Below, one piece after another: positions 27,415 through 36,159 of a stretch of 45,755 nucleotides of DNA. Below the pieces are notes generated by a model that did not search any database, was not told the DNA's origin, and worked only from the letters and a program-made list of their open reading frames with translations. The position numbers and the translations under genes were made by a program. Origin of the DNA: Lachnospiraceae bacterium. Its GTDB lineage: Bacteria; Bacillota; Clostridia; Lachnospirales; Lachnospiraceae. The stretch spans positions 1-45,755 of the forward strand of contig JAFUNC010000003.1 of assembly GCA_017473115.1 (NCBI GenBank). Reading direction: 5' to 3'. Numbering within the stretch: position 1 is the first letter of the stretch; the number at the start of each line of letters is the position of its first letter.

Positions 27415-28266
27415 ATGAAAAACAGACAAAAAGGAATTTTGTGCATTATCGGTTGCGCTTTCTGCTTTGCTTTGATGAATTTGTTTGTAAATCTGGCAGG
27501 AGATGTGCCCGTAATACAAAAAGCGTTTTTCCGCAATGCGGTGGCGCTGATTTTTTCCGGAATTGTATTATTTAAAAATACCACGAAAGAAGAGAGAAAG
27601 GTAACCAAAGATAATTTTTGGTTACTCTTTTTGCGTTCCTTTGCCGGCGGTATCGGGTTTGTGTGTAATTTTTATGCCGTGGACCATATGAATATTTCAG
27701 ATGCGTCTATGTTAAATAAGTTAGCGCCTTTTTTTGTAATTATTTTCTCGGCGATTTTCTTAAAAGAAAAGGCGAACTGGTTTCAGTGGCTTTCAGTCAT
27801 ACTTGCTTTTGTCGGAAGCCTTTTTATCGTAAAGCCTACCTTTGGTATGGAAGTGATTCCGGCAGTGGCCGGTTTAATCGGAGGCCTGGGTGCGGGTATC
27901 GCATATACCTGCGTGCGAAAACTGGGCCAAAAAGGGACGAAAAGTACGTTTATTGTGTTTTTTTTCTCAGCATTTACCAGTGTGATTCTGGCACCGATTG
28001 TGATTTGCAACTATCAACCCATGGAATGGTGGCAATGGGGCTTTCTGCTTCTGACCGGACTTGCGGCCTCCGGCGGACAGTTTTGCGTGACGGCGGCATA
28101 TACTTACGCGCCGGCGAAGGAGATTTCGGTATACGACTACTCCCAGGTGATTTTTGCTGCAATTCTGGGATTCTTTTTCCTAAATCAGGTGCCTGATGTG
28201 TTTAGTATTATCGGATATGCCATTATCATTGTGGTTGCGATTGTTATGTATATCAGGCAGAAGTAA
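27415..28266 (+). CDS. DMT superfamily transporter (EamA domains)
   Basis: A 283-residue integral membrane protein with ten predicted membrane segments arranged as two EamA repeats. Segments include LVNLAGDVPVIQKAFFRN, VDHMNISDASMLNKLAPFFV, and WFQWLSVILAFVGSLFIVKP, typical of the first repeat. Substrates of such exporters range from amino acids to metabolites; none can be assigned. ATG 27415 starts MKNRQKGILCIIG; the ribosome site is weak (AGAAAGAAG). A perfect hairpin GATTCCG-GTGA-CGGAATC lies just ahead at 27381-27398. Confidence 0.88.
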   Translation: MKNRQKGILCIIGCAFCFALMNLFVNLAGDVPVIQKAFFRNAVALIFSGIVLFKNTTKEERKVTKDNFWLLFLRSFAGGIGFVCNFYAVDHMNISDASMLNKLAPFFVIIFSAIFLKEKANWFQWLSVILAFVGSLFIVKPTFGMEVIPAVAGLIGGLGAGIAYTCVRKLGQKGTKSTFIVFFFSAFTSVILAPIVICNYQPMEWWQWGFLLLTGLAASGGQFCVTAAYTYAPAKEISVYDYSQVIFAAILGFFFLNQVPDVFSIIGYAIIIVVAIVMYIRQK

Positions 28267-28435
28267 CCAATTATCACAAGCCTAAAAGTTATTGCAGGTA
28301 TGAAATAGCAAAAAAACGTTATGAACCAAATAAAATATACGCGGAAACTTAGTGCATTTTGTCGTTAAATGGGTTATAATGTATGTGTATAGGTGTTTAA
28401 AAGGGGACAACACTTTTACAAAAACGGGAGGCCAT

Positions 28436-30394
28436 ATGAATTATATCTTTCATTATGATATAGCGGCGATTCTCATATGCATTATCGTGGGGGGACTTTT
28501 CTTTTCCAAGAAACATATTCCCAGTCAATCCAATCGTTTGTTTTTATGTATAGGGGCACTGATTATTACTGCCTCTCTTTTTGATGTTATTTCAGTATAT
28601 TCTTTAAATCATATTGAAGTTTTTCCCATGTGGTTAAATTACATTATTAATCAAATCTATTTCTTTTCCTTTAACTGTACATATGTGATTTATTTTATCT
28701 ATCTGCTTCTGATTACGGAACGCCATAAAGGCAGATACGGTAAAATCATGAAAAAAATAAATACGGTTGTATTAATCTTTATTACGGTGGCAATTGCGAT
28801 AACACCTTGGGCAAAAACCATATTTTACTTTGAAAACAACGAGTATAAGCACGGCTTTTTACACACCATTTTGTATGCGGTGGCGTTTATAATGTTAGCC
28901 GGATGTATTTTTACCGTTTTGACTTCCAGACGTAAAATCAACAATATGCATTTGATTACCACATGTACGATTGCAATCATTTCCATCGTGGCAATTATGA
29001 TACAACTTATTTGGAATGAATTGCTTTTGGTAAATTTTGTGGCTTCTCTTTTGTTTTTTATGCTGTTCCATTCCTTGCAGAACCCGGATGATTATCTCGA
29101 CAAAGAGTTGGATATTTTTAACATAAAGGCCTTTTTGCGGGAAATTACCAAGCGGGCTGACAAAAAGAAAGAGTTTACCGTACTTGCTTTTGAAATCGAA
29201 GGTTTGCAGTTTGTGGATCAGCTTATGGGTGTGGAGAGCAGTAATGAATTGCTGGCTACAGTGGTAAAAGATTGTACCAAAGGGCTCAAAGGTGATATGT
29301 ATCACTTGGAAGGTCCCCGTTTTGCTTATATATTTGATAAAAACAGTAAGGATGCAGAAGAACATGCGGATTGGTTAAAATGGAGATTTGTCACAGCCTT
29401 TCATGTGAACCGTGTGGCGGTTAACCTGACGATGCGTATGTGTACCGTAGATTTTCCTGAAGTGGCGGAGTCCAGCGAAGAAATACTGAATGCAATCAGT
29501 TCCGGTCTCGATGAAGCAAAAGAGGAGAATTCCTATGATGTAGTGGTGACAACCAGGGAAAGTACGGAGAAACATCAGAGAAGCGCCATTATCAGTCATA
29601 TTTTAAAAAGTGCGGTACGAAATAAGAGTTTTGAAGTATATTTTCAGCCGATTTATTCCATTGATGACAAGGCTTTCAGTGCGGCGGAAGCATTGGTACG
29701 CCTTCGTGACGAAGAGTTAGGATTTATTCCTCCGGATGAATTTATTCCCATTGCGGAGCAAAACGGTCTTATTCTGGAGGTTGGAGATATTGTTTTCCAT
29801 AAGGTATGTGAGTTTTTACAGTCTGCCGATGCCAAGGATTTGGGCATCCGTTACGTGGAAGTCAATCTTTCCATGGTACAGTGTTTGCAGGAGGATTTAC
29901 ATAAGCATCTCAAATCAATTATGGACCGATACGGGATTCCTTATAATATGATTGATTTTGAGGTGACGGAAACTTTTTCTGCTGTGGATAATAAGATTCT
30001 GGTTAACAATATGGACCGACTGATTGATTCCGGTTGTACTTTTGCCGTAGATGATTACGGTACCGGTTATTCCAATACGGATTATTTGATTGAACTTCCG
30101 TTTGAGTTGGTGAAATTGGATAAAAGTGTGGTTTGGGCCGCAACAGATAATGAAAAGGCAATGAAGGTATTAGAGCATACTGCGGCTATGATTAAAAGTC
30201 TCGGACTTAAAATTGTGGCAGAGGGTGTGGAAACATTTGAACAGGCGCTGATGCTTCGAAGTGTGGGCTGTGACTTTTTACAGGGTTATTATTTCTCGAA
30301 GCCCATACCACCTGCGGAATATGTGGAATTTATGCGGAACGCGGAGCAGTGCATTAAGGAAAAATTGACAGATCGTCTGGCGATGCTTTCTTAA
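28436..30394 (+). CDS. Cyclic di-GMP phosphodiesterase, degenerate GGDEF plus EAL
   Basis: A 652-residue protein. The ATG at 28436 follows GGGAGG; an upstream in-frame ATG at 28352 has no site. About seven membrane segments occupy residues 1-215. The GGDEF region (about 230-385) is degenerate, with LEGPRF where GGDEF is expected, so it is inactive or only binds GTP. The EAL domain (about 395-640) keeps all key residues: AEALVRL, VEVNLS, EVTET, AVDDYGTG, LDKSVV, AEGVE and LQGYYFSKP. It should therefore hydrolyse cyclic di-GMP. It counterbalances the cyclase at 23983. A TATAAT box lies at 28375-28380 without a clear -35. Confidence 0.92.
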   Translation: MNYIFHYDIAAILICIIVGGLFFSKKHIPSQSNRLFLCIGALIITASLFDVISVYSLNHIEVFPMWLNYIINQIYFFSFNCTYVIYFIYLLLITERHKGRYGKIMKKINTVVLIFITVAIAITPWAKTIFYFENNEYKHGFLHTILYAVAFIMLAGCIFTVLTSRRKINNMHLITTCTIAIISIVAIMIQLIWNELLLVNFVASLLFFMLFHSLQNPDDYLDKELDIFNIKAFLREITKRADKKKEFTVLAFEIEGLQFVDQLMGVESSNELLATVVKDCTKGLKGDMYHLEGPRFAYIFDKNSKDAEEHADWLKWRFVTAFHVNRVAVNLTMRMCTVDFPEVAESSEEILNAISSGLDEAKEENSYDVVVTTRESTEKHQRSAIISHILKSAVRNKSFEVYFQPIYSIDDKAFSAAEALVRLRDEELGFIPPDEFIPIAEQNGLILEVGDIVFHKVCEFLQSADAKDLGIRYVEVNLSMVQCLQEDLHKHLKSIMDRYGIPYNMIDFEVTETFSAVDNKILVNNMDRLIDSGCTFAVDDYGTGYSNTDYLIELPFELVKLDKSVVWAATDNEKAMKVLEHTAAMIKSLGLKIVAEGVETFEQALMLRSVGCDFLQGYYFSKPIPPAEYVEFMRNAEQCIKEKLTDRLAMLS

Positions 30395-30454
30395 GAACGG
30401 AAAAAAGAAAGCAGATTACCTTTGCCTTAATTTTTCCGAAAGGATAAGAAACCA

Positions 30455-31891
30455 ATGAGCAGAAAATTTGATACTAAAGTACAGGTTTTGAAATATAAAG
30501 TACTTCGAGAAGTGGCAAGGCGTGCATGGGAAGGTAATTTGGAAAATGCGGCATTTGAAATTCCGAAGGCAATCGTGCCCGGAAGAGAGCCTACCATGCG
30601 TTGTTGCGTTTATAAAGAGAGGGCAGTACTGGGCGAGAGCGTTAAGATTGCAATGAATACCACGATGGATGATAAGGGTTATAAAAGGGTTGTAAATGTC
30701 ATTGACATTGCCTGTGATGAGTGCCCTGTAGGCGGTTATGAAGTTACCAATGCCTGCCGTGGTTGTATTGCTCATCGATGCGGTGATGTGTGTCCCAGAG
30801 ACGCCATTACCTATGATGCGAATCAGAATGCGCATATTGATAAAAGTAAATGTATTGAATGCGGAAAATGTGCTCAGGTATGCCCGTACAGTGCAATCAA
30901 GCATAATGTACGTCCCTGCCAGAATGCCTGCAAGGTAAAAGCAATCAGTATGGACGATAATCAGGCTGCTTTTATCGACGAGCAGAAGTGCATCTCCTGC
31001 GGGGCCTGTGTATACCAATGTCCCTTCGGAGCCATTACGGATGCATCTTTTATCATAGACGCAATCGAACTGATAAAAAACAGTGACAATAATCGTAATT
31101 ATAAAGTATATGCGTTGGTGGCTCCGGCCATTGCCAGCCAGTTTAAATATGCCAAACTCGGCCAGGTGGTAACCGGACTTCGTGAAATGGGCTTCCATAA
31201 TGTAGTGGAAGTTGCCATGGGAGCGGATATGGTGGCGGATTCCGAAGCCAGGGAGTTGGTAGAGAAAGGATTTTTGACCAGTTCCTGTTGTCCTGCATTT
31301 GTGCAATATATTAAGACGCAGTTCCCGGATATGGTGAAGCATATTTCTCACAATGATTCACCGATGGTTGTATTGAGTAAGGTGTTAAAAGAAAAGCACC
31401 CGGATTGTAAAATTGTGTTTATCGGACCCTGTACCGCAAAAAAAGCAGAGTTCCAGCAGGAGAATATACGTCCTTTTGTAGATTGTGTGCTGACGTTTGA
31501 AGAATTGCAGGCATTGTTTGACAGCAAGGATATCGATATTACAACCCTTGAGGAAGGTCATATGTATTTTGCTTCTTACTTCGGAAGAATTTTTGCCAGA
31601 AGCGGCGGACTTACAGAAGCGGTTGAAGAGGCTTTGAAAGAACAGGGTGTGACGGATTTCGAATTGCGCCCCGTGGTTTGTAACGGTATTGCAGAATGCA
31701 AGATGACATTACTTAAAGCGAATAAAGGTATTGATGTAGGCAATTTTATCGAAGGTATGGCCTGTGTAGGAGGTTGTGTCAACGGAGCGGGTTGTCTTAC
31801 CCATAGTGAACGTAATAAACTGGAAGTAGATAAAAGCGGTAATGAAGCACTGGAGAAATCCATTTCCAATGTGTTGAAAATTCTGCAGTAG
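30455..31891 (+). CDS. Monomeric [FeFe] hydrogenase, group B-like
   Basis: A 478-residue iron-sulfur enzyme. The N-terminal half carries several Cys clusters: NACRGCIAHRCGDVCP, KCIECGKCAQVCP, RPCQNACKV and KCISCGACVYQCP, enough for about three ferredoxin-type 4Fe-4S clusters. The H-cluster half has L1 TSSCCPAF, L2 GPCTAKK and L3 EGMACVGGCVNGAG. The L1 PAF form and the L3 variation from the classical PGW type fit the group B enzymes of Clostridia. Reaction: reversible proton reduction to H2, or an H2-sensing role. No maturation genes (hydE, hydF, hydG) lie nearby. Start at 30455 with AAAGGATAAG upstream. An 8-pair hairpin (30398-30438) lies directly before the ribosome site. Confidence 0.9.
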   Translation: MSRKFDTKVQVLKYKVLREVARRAWEGNLENAAFEIPKAIVPGREPTMRCCVYKERAVLGESVKIAMNTTMDDKGYKRVVNVIDIACDECPVGGYEVTNACRGCIAHRCGDVCPRDAITYDANQNAHIDKSKCIECGKCAQVCPYSAIKHNVRPCQNACKVKAISMDDNQAAFIDEQKCISCGACVYQCPFGAITDASFIIDAIELIKNSDNNRNYKVYALVAPAIASQFKYAKLGQVVTGLREMGFHNVVEVAMGADMVADSEARELVEKGFLTSSCCPAFVQYIKTQFPDMVKHISHNDSPMVVLSKVLKEKHPDCKIVFIGPCTAKKAEFQQENIRPFVDCVLTFEELQALFDSKDIDITTLEEGHMYFASYFGRIFARSGGLTEAVEEALKEQGVTDFELRPVVCNGIAECKMTLLKANKGIDVGNFIEGMACVGGCVNGAGCLTHSERNKLEVDKSGNEALEKSISNVLKILQ

Positions 31892-31957
31892 GATTGGATT
31901 TTATGAAATTTTAACTGTTTTTATGATCCGAATAAGTTATAATGTAGTTAATAAGTT

Positions 31958-31985
31958 TGTCGGTTTAGAGGGGAATAAACCGGCA
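31958..31985 (+). promoter_or_regulatory. Leader hairpin of the chemoreceptor gene
   Basis: A 10-pair stem (TGTCGGTTTA with TAAACCGGCA, one G-U) exposes the loop GAGGGGAA. A TATAAT -10 box lies upstream at 31938-31943, so the hairpin sits near the 5' end of the transcript, 44 bases before the start codon. A GGA in a hairpin loop is the kind of site that CsrA binds; no csrA is in the window. Confidence 0.5.
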
Positions 31986-32028
31986 GATACGGATAAAAGG
32001 GAAAATAAATTTAAAGCGGAGGTTACAT

Positions 32029-33519
32029 ATGGCAAAAAGAGACTTATCCATCAAACAAAACGCAGATATCAGTCGTAATAAGACTGCATTAATCTGTATG
32101 ACAATTACAACCTTGTTGTTGGCAGCGGCATATTTTCTCGAGGTGTTAAAAGATGCAAGAACCATAGGAGACTATGCGATTTTGGCAGCGACCTGTCTTG
32201 TTCCGCCTGTAATCGGTTGGATTATGTATAAGATTAAAAAGGACAATGCTATTATTCGTTATGTTCTCGGTGTCGGATTTTTGGTGTTTTATTCCTATTT
32301 GATGTTTAATACCACATCGGCGTTGGCATTCTGTTATATCGCCGTTGCATTCATTGTATTGATTGTATATGTGGATATGAAATTGAGTATTGTAATGAGT
32401 GTATATGCATTTTTGCTGAATGTTGCCGTTATTATTAAAATGGCCGTAACAGCAGGATTATCCGCAGAACAGATTTCCAATACGGAAATTCAGATTGCAT
32501 TTTTGATTTTTATGAGCGTATTCGGTATTGTATCCATCAGTAAAGTGGCTCAAATCGGTAAGGTAACGGCCGATAAGGCGGATGAGCAAAGAGTACAGTC
32601 TGAGAAACTTTTGCAGACAACTTTGGAGGTTGCCACCAGTATTACAGGCAGTATTGAAGTAGCGGCTACGGAAACAGACACACTTGGAAAAGCAATTGAA
32701 GCAACCAAGTATGCAATGGAAGATTTATCCGGCGGTGCAGGAGATACGGCAGCAGCCATTGCGGAACAGCAGTGCAGTACGGAAGAAATAGACGGTTATA
32801 TCAAAGGCGTCGGTTCTTCTACAGAAGAAATTGTGGCGGAAATCGGAAATACGGAAGACAGCATCAATGTGGCTGATGGTGTAATGAATGAATTGCTTGA
32901 GCAGGTAAAAGTATCCGAAGAAAAGGGTGCTTTGGTTGCGAAAGAAATGGATGAATTAAAAGAATATGCCACACAGATGGTTACCATTGTTAATTTGATC
33001 AGTAAGGTTGCAAGACAGACATCCATGTTGGCCTTGAATGCAAGTATCGAAGCTGCCAGAGCAGGAGAAGCAGGAAAAGGTTTTGCAGTGGTTGCGGGAG
33101 AAATTTCTGATTTGGCATCCCAGACCAATCATGCTACCGACGATATCAATAACTTAATCGGTAATGTCGGCAAATCTCTGGATGAAGTAGTGGAAGCGGT
33201 AAACGAATTATTGGAAAGCAATCAGAATCAGAATGAATTCGTTGGACAGACGGCAGAACACTTCCGAGAGATTGAAAACAGTGCCCGTAAAATTTCTGAA
33301 CAGGCAGTACAATTAAAAGAAGCGGTTGAGTCCGCATCTGCGGCAAATTCCGCCGTTGTGGAAAGTATCCAGAATGTATCTGCAGTAACCGAAGAGGTAA
33401 GTGCCAGTGCAATTGCTACTTTGGAGAGTTGTGACAGAAATCAGGAAAGCATTCAGAAACTGGCTGAAATTATGGAAAACCTTCGTGCGGAAGCAGTTAA
33501 GTTACAGCAGGAAGATTAA
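32029..33519 (+). CDS. Methyl-accepting chemotaxis protein
   Basis: A 496-residue receptor. Residues about 15-170 contain roughly six membrane segments and no sizeable outer ligand domain, so it probably senses within the membrane or at the energy level. The signalling hairpin tip LISKVARQTSMLALNASIEA ARAGEAGKGFAVVA is seen at about residues 323-357, flanked by long coiled coil with candidate methylation Glu/Gln positions. The receptor controls CheA kinase and thus flagellar or other movement. A cyclase and phosphodiesterase lie in the same region. GCGGAGG precedes the ATG. Confidence 0.94.
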   Translation: MAKRDLSIKQNADISRNKTALICMTITTLLLAAAYFLEVLKDARTIGDYAILAATCLVPPVIGWIMYKIKKDNAIIRYVLGVGFLVFYSYLMFNTTSALAFCYIAVAFIVLIVYVDMKLSIVMSVYAFLLNVAVIIKMAVTAGLSAEQISNTEIQIAFLIFMSVFGIVSISKVAQIGKVTADKADEQRVQSEKLLQTTLEVATSITGSIEVAATETDTLGKAIEATKYAMEDLSGGAGDTAAAIAEQQCSTEEIDGYIKGVGSSTEEIVAEIGNTEDSINVADGVMNELLEQVKVSEEKGALVAKEMDELKEYATQMVTIVNLISKVARQTSMLALNASIEAARAGEAGKGFAVVAGEISDLASQTNHATDDINNLIGNVGKSLDEVVEAVNELLESNQNQNEFVGQTAEHFREIENSARKISEQAVQLKEAVESASAANSAVVESIQNVSAVTEEVSASAIATLESCDRNQESIQKLAEIMENLRAEAVKLQQED

Positions 33520-33530
33520 TTTTTCGACAG

Positions 33531-33559
33531 TTGATACAATATTTCATTTTGTGTATAAT
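33531..33559 (+). promoter_or_regulatory. Strong promoter of the transporter gene
   Basis: TTGATA at 33531-33536, 17-base spacer, perfect TATAAT at 33554-33559. Predicted start of transcription falls at about 33566, inside the following hairpin. Confidence 0.85.
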
Positions 33560-33562
33560 AAT

Positions 33563-33611
33563 AAGGCGTGTGTATTTTATCGTGGATAAAAGCATGCGCC
33601 TTGAATTTTTT
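33563..33611 (+). terminator. Terminator-like hairpin at the 5' end of the transporter transcript
   Basis: A long near-perfect stem begins AAGGCGTGTG and closes with GCATGCGCCTT, with inner stem TTTTATC-GTG-GATAAAA and then T6. It may terminate the chemoreceptor transcript, but it lies just downstream of a strong promoter, so it could also attenuate the transporter or protect its 5' end. It excludes the upstream in-frame ATG at 33568. Confidence 0.8.
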
Positions 33612-33627
33612 GCGAATGGAGATTTTT

Positions 33628-34995
33628 ATGAAAAGAGAGCGATTAGGGAGCCGTTTGGGCTTTATTCTGTTAAGTGCCGGATGTGCCATTGGTATTGGTA
33701 ATGTTTGGAAGTTTCCTTATATGGTAGGGCAGAACGGCGGAGGGGCCTTTGTTTTAATCTATTTATTTTTCCTGATTATTATGGGTGTTCCGGCCTTGAC
33801 TGTAGAATTTTCTTTGGGGCGTGCCAGTCAGAAGAGTCCTGTTAAAATTTACAAGGAATTGACTCCTGATAAAAAAGTATGGAATATCCACGGTTATCTG
33901 GCAATGGCAGGTAATTATATCCTTATGATGTTTTATACCTGTGTAACGGGCTGGATGTTACAGTATTTTGTAAAAACCGCTGCAGGAGAATTTGAAGGAG
34001 CGGATGTGGCAGGTATTTCTGCGATTTTTAACGAAATGCTTGGAAAAACTGGTGAGATGATTGTTTATACGTTTGCAGTAATTATTATATGTTTTGGAAT
34101 TAATTCCATTGGCGTACAAAAAGGCCTGGAACGAGTTACCAAATATATGATGATTGCGTTGCTTGTGATTATGGTGGCACTAGCAGTGAACAGTATTTTC
34201 TTAAAAGGCGGAGCAGAAGGTCTTAAGTTTTATTTGGTGCCCGATTTTGCAAGAATGCAGGAAGTGGGTATCGGAAAGGTAATTGTTTCCGCAATGACCC
34301 AGTCTTTCTTTACATTAAGTCTCGGTATCGGTTCCATGGCAATCTTTGGAAGTTATTTGGATAAAGAAAGAAGTTTGATGGGAGAGGCAATAAATGTAGC
34401 GGCACTTGATACTTTTGTGGCTTTTGTGTCCGGTCTTATAATGTTTCCCGCTTGTATGGCATACGGCGTAGATGTGAACTCGGGTCCGCCTTTGATTTTT
34501 GAAACGCTGCCCAATATTTTTAATCATCTTCCTATGGGACGTCTTTGGGGAAGTTTATTCTTCGTATTTATGAGTTTTGCAGCATTATCTACCGTACTTG
34601 CAGTTTTTGAAAATATTATTTCCTGTACGATGGATGTGACAGGCTGGAGTCGTAAAAAGACCTGTATTGTGAATGCCGTTGCTATGATGGTGCTTGTTCT
34701 TCCCTGTATTTATGGATATAGCATCTGGTCCGGTTTCCATCCTTTGGGCGGCTCATCCACCGTACTGGATTTGGAAGACTTTGTCGTAAGCAATATTTTA
34801 TTGCCCTTGGGTACGTTAACCTATGTGGTATATTCAACCGTAAAATACGGCTGGGGCTGGGATAAGTTTATGGCAGAAGCCAATGCCGGCAAGGGTATAA
34901 AGGTGAAAAAATGGATGCGTCCGTATATGACCTTTGTGTTACCGGTTATGATTTTGATTTTATTCATATATTCGATGATTGATGTATTTATGTAA
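33628..34995 (+). CDS. Sodium-dependent transporter (NSS/SNF family)
   Basis: A 455-residue membrane protein with about 11-12 segments, the length typical of bacterial NSS transporters. The signature at the N-terminus, GSRLGFILLSAGCAIGIGNV then WKFPYMVGQNGGGAF, contains the Na-binding and substrate-binding unwound helix region. Substrate is likely an amino acid or a related amine; it cannot be read exactly. ATG 33628 has GGAG upstream. It has its own promoter. The D-type palindromic element lies directly after the gene. Confidence 0.95.
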   Translation: MKRERLGSRLGFILLSAGCAIGIGNVWKFPYMVGQNGGGAFVLIYLFFLIIMGVPALTVEFSLGRASQKSPVKIYKELTPDKKVWNIHGYLAMAGNYILMMFYTCVTGWMLQYFVKTAAGEFEGADVAGISAIFNEMLGKTGEMIVYTFAVIIICFGINSIGVQKGLERVTKYMMIALLVIMVALAVNSIFLKGGAEGLKFYLVPDFARMQEVGIGKVIVSAMTQSFFTLSLGIGSMAIFGSYLDKERSLMGEAINVAALDTFVAFVSGLIMFPACMAYGVDVNSGPPLIFETLPNIFNHLPMGRLWGSLFFVFMSFAALSTVLAVFENIISCTMDVTGWSRKKTCIVNAVAMMVLVLPCIYGYSIWSGFHPLGGSSTVLDLEDFVVSNILLPLGTLTYVVYSTVKYGWGWDKFMAEANAGKGIKVKKWMRPYMTFVLPVMILILFIYSMIDVFM

Positions 34996-35034
34996 TATTG
35001 AATGTTGAAAATACGATTATCATTTTAGTAAGTA

Positions 35035-35190
35035 TAAAAGAAACTGCTTTCGGATTTGCTTAAGGACCGTTTGGTGTGCGTTGGTGCTTAGTGATAAATT
35101 GAATGCAATTCAATTTGAACTTAGCATCTGTTACATACACAATCGAGCGAGAGCGGGTACGTAGCAAAGCGAAAAGCAGTTTTTCTATAG
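35035..35190 (+). repeat. Divergent palindromic element (copy D)
   Basis: The stretch folds on itself almost end to end: outer arms AGAAACTGCTTTCG (35039-35052) and CGAAAAGCAGTTTTTCT (35170-35186), further matched arms TTTGCT / AGCAAA, GTGTG / CATAC, and a tip of AAATTGAAT-GCA-ATTCAATTT. It shares with copy A the pieces ACCGTTT, GTTACAT and CGAGCG..GAGCGG in the same order. It ends 14 bases before the HAD gene start. Confidence 0.75.
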
Positions 35191-35204
35191 ATAAGGAAAG
35201 TAAA

Positions 35205-35909
35205 ATGAAAGCAATTTTATTTGATATGGACAGGACCTTGGTTCCTATGGATGAAGAAATGTTTATCAAAACATACTTCGGCGGTCTTGCCCGGAAATTA
35301 TGTCCGGTAGGCGTTGAGAAAGATCCGTTGATTGCGGCGATTTGGAAGGCTACGGGCGGAATGATTCGAAACGACGGAAACCATACCAATTATGATATTT
35401 TTTGGAACGTATTTGCCGAGGAGTTAAAAGTGGATGCCGCTCCTTTTATGGAGGCGTCAGATGCCTTTTACAGACAAGAATTTTACGATGTGAAAAAAGT
35501 TACCGGTGAAAACCCGTTGGCCGCAGAAGCCATAAAAGCGGCAAGGGAGGCGGCAGACTATGTTGTACTTGCATCCCAGCCGATCTTTCCCATGGCTGCC
35601 CAGTTGGCAAGAGCCTCTTTCGTCGGGCTAAAAAAAGAAGACTTTGATATGATTACCGCGTATGAAACCGAATGTTATGCAAAGCCTAATCCGAAGTATT
35701 ATGAGGCAATTTGCAAGCGTCTCGGCGTAGAGCCTAAAGATTGCCTGATGATTGGAAATGACGAGAAGGAAGATATGTATGCGGCATCCCAAGCAGGCTT
35801 AAACTGCTACCTTGTAACCGACCATATCAATGCAAGAGAAGAGTATCCCTGGGATGGACTTCGAGGCACATTCAAGGATATGATTGAGATGTTGAAAACT
35901 TTAAAATAA
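35205..35909 (+). CDS. HAD family hydrolase
   Basis: A 234-residue HAD phosphatase. Motif I is DMDRTL (ILFDMDRTLVPM), motif II lies at ASQP, motif III includes AKPNPKYYEAI, and motif IV is GNDEKEDMYAA. The substrate is unknown. ATG 35205 follows AAGGAAAG; an in-frame ATG at 35103 falls inside the palindromic element and is rejected. The gene is flanked on both sides by palindromic elements (copies D and A), an unusual arrangement. Confidence 0.9.
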   Translation: MKAILFDMDRTLVPMDEEMFIKTYFGGLARKLCPVGVEKDPLIAAIWKATGGMIRNDGNHTNYDIFWNVFAEELKVDAAPFMEASDAFYRQEFYDVKKVTGENPLAAEAIKAAREAADYVVLASQPIFPMAAQLARASFVGLKKEDFDMITAYETECYAKPNPKYYEAICKRLGVEPKDCLMIGNDEKEDMYAASQAGLNCYLVTDHINAREEYPWDGLRGTFKDMIEMLKTLK

Positions 35910-35918
35910 ATTTGACTC

Positions 35919-36129
35919 GATTTGTTTATGTGTCGAAAATAAAAACAATATACGTGGATATTTTTATTCCATAAAGAACCGTTTTCGACTGTGTCAGCAC
36001 TTAACGAGCAGAAATGTAATGCACTGCGAGTTTAGTACTGTTACATCAGTCGAACGAGCGGGAGCGTGTTCTGTTGGAATATAAAATAATCCACGTAATG
36101 ATATTAAAGTAAATTCACAGAAACAAACC
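35919..36129 (+). repeat. Palindromic element, copy A
   Basis: A 211-base element filling the gap between the HAD gene and cca. Far arms GATTTGTTTATGTG (35919-35932) and CACAGAAACAAACC (36116-36129) pair at 12 of 14 positions. Near arms TACGTGGAT (35951-35959) and ATCCACGTA (36089-36097) pair perfectly. The inside pairs ATTCC/GGAAT, AGAAC/GTTCT and CGACTG/CAGTCG. In the minus direction the core contains CAGTCGAAAACGGTTCTTT, identical to copies B and C. Confidence 0.93.
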
Positions 36130-36159
36130 GCAGATACACTATTTGAAAGGAGGTATCCC

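Noticed and set aside
30398-30438. Hairpin CGGAAAAA / TTTTTCCG before the hydrogenase as a terminator
   Set aside because: The stem is mostly A/T, the loop is about 25 bases and no T run follows; at most it modulates the nearby ribosome site.
30416-31351. A 311-codon open frame on the minus strand opposite the hydrogenase gene
   Set aside because: It lies wholly antisense to a clear iron-sulfur enzyme, has no ribosome binding site and its translation shows no recognisable domain.
35919-36129. Element A as a riboswitch or T-box controlling cca
   Set aside because: B and C occur in the opposite orientation relative to their downstream genes, and no known riboswitch or T-box signature is seen.
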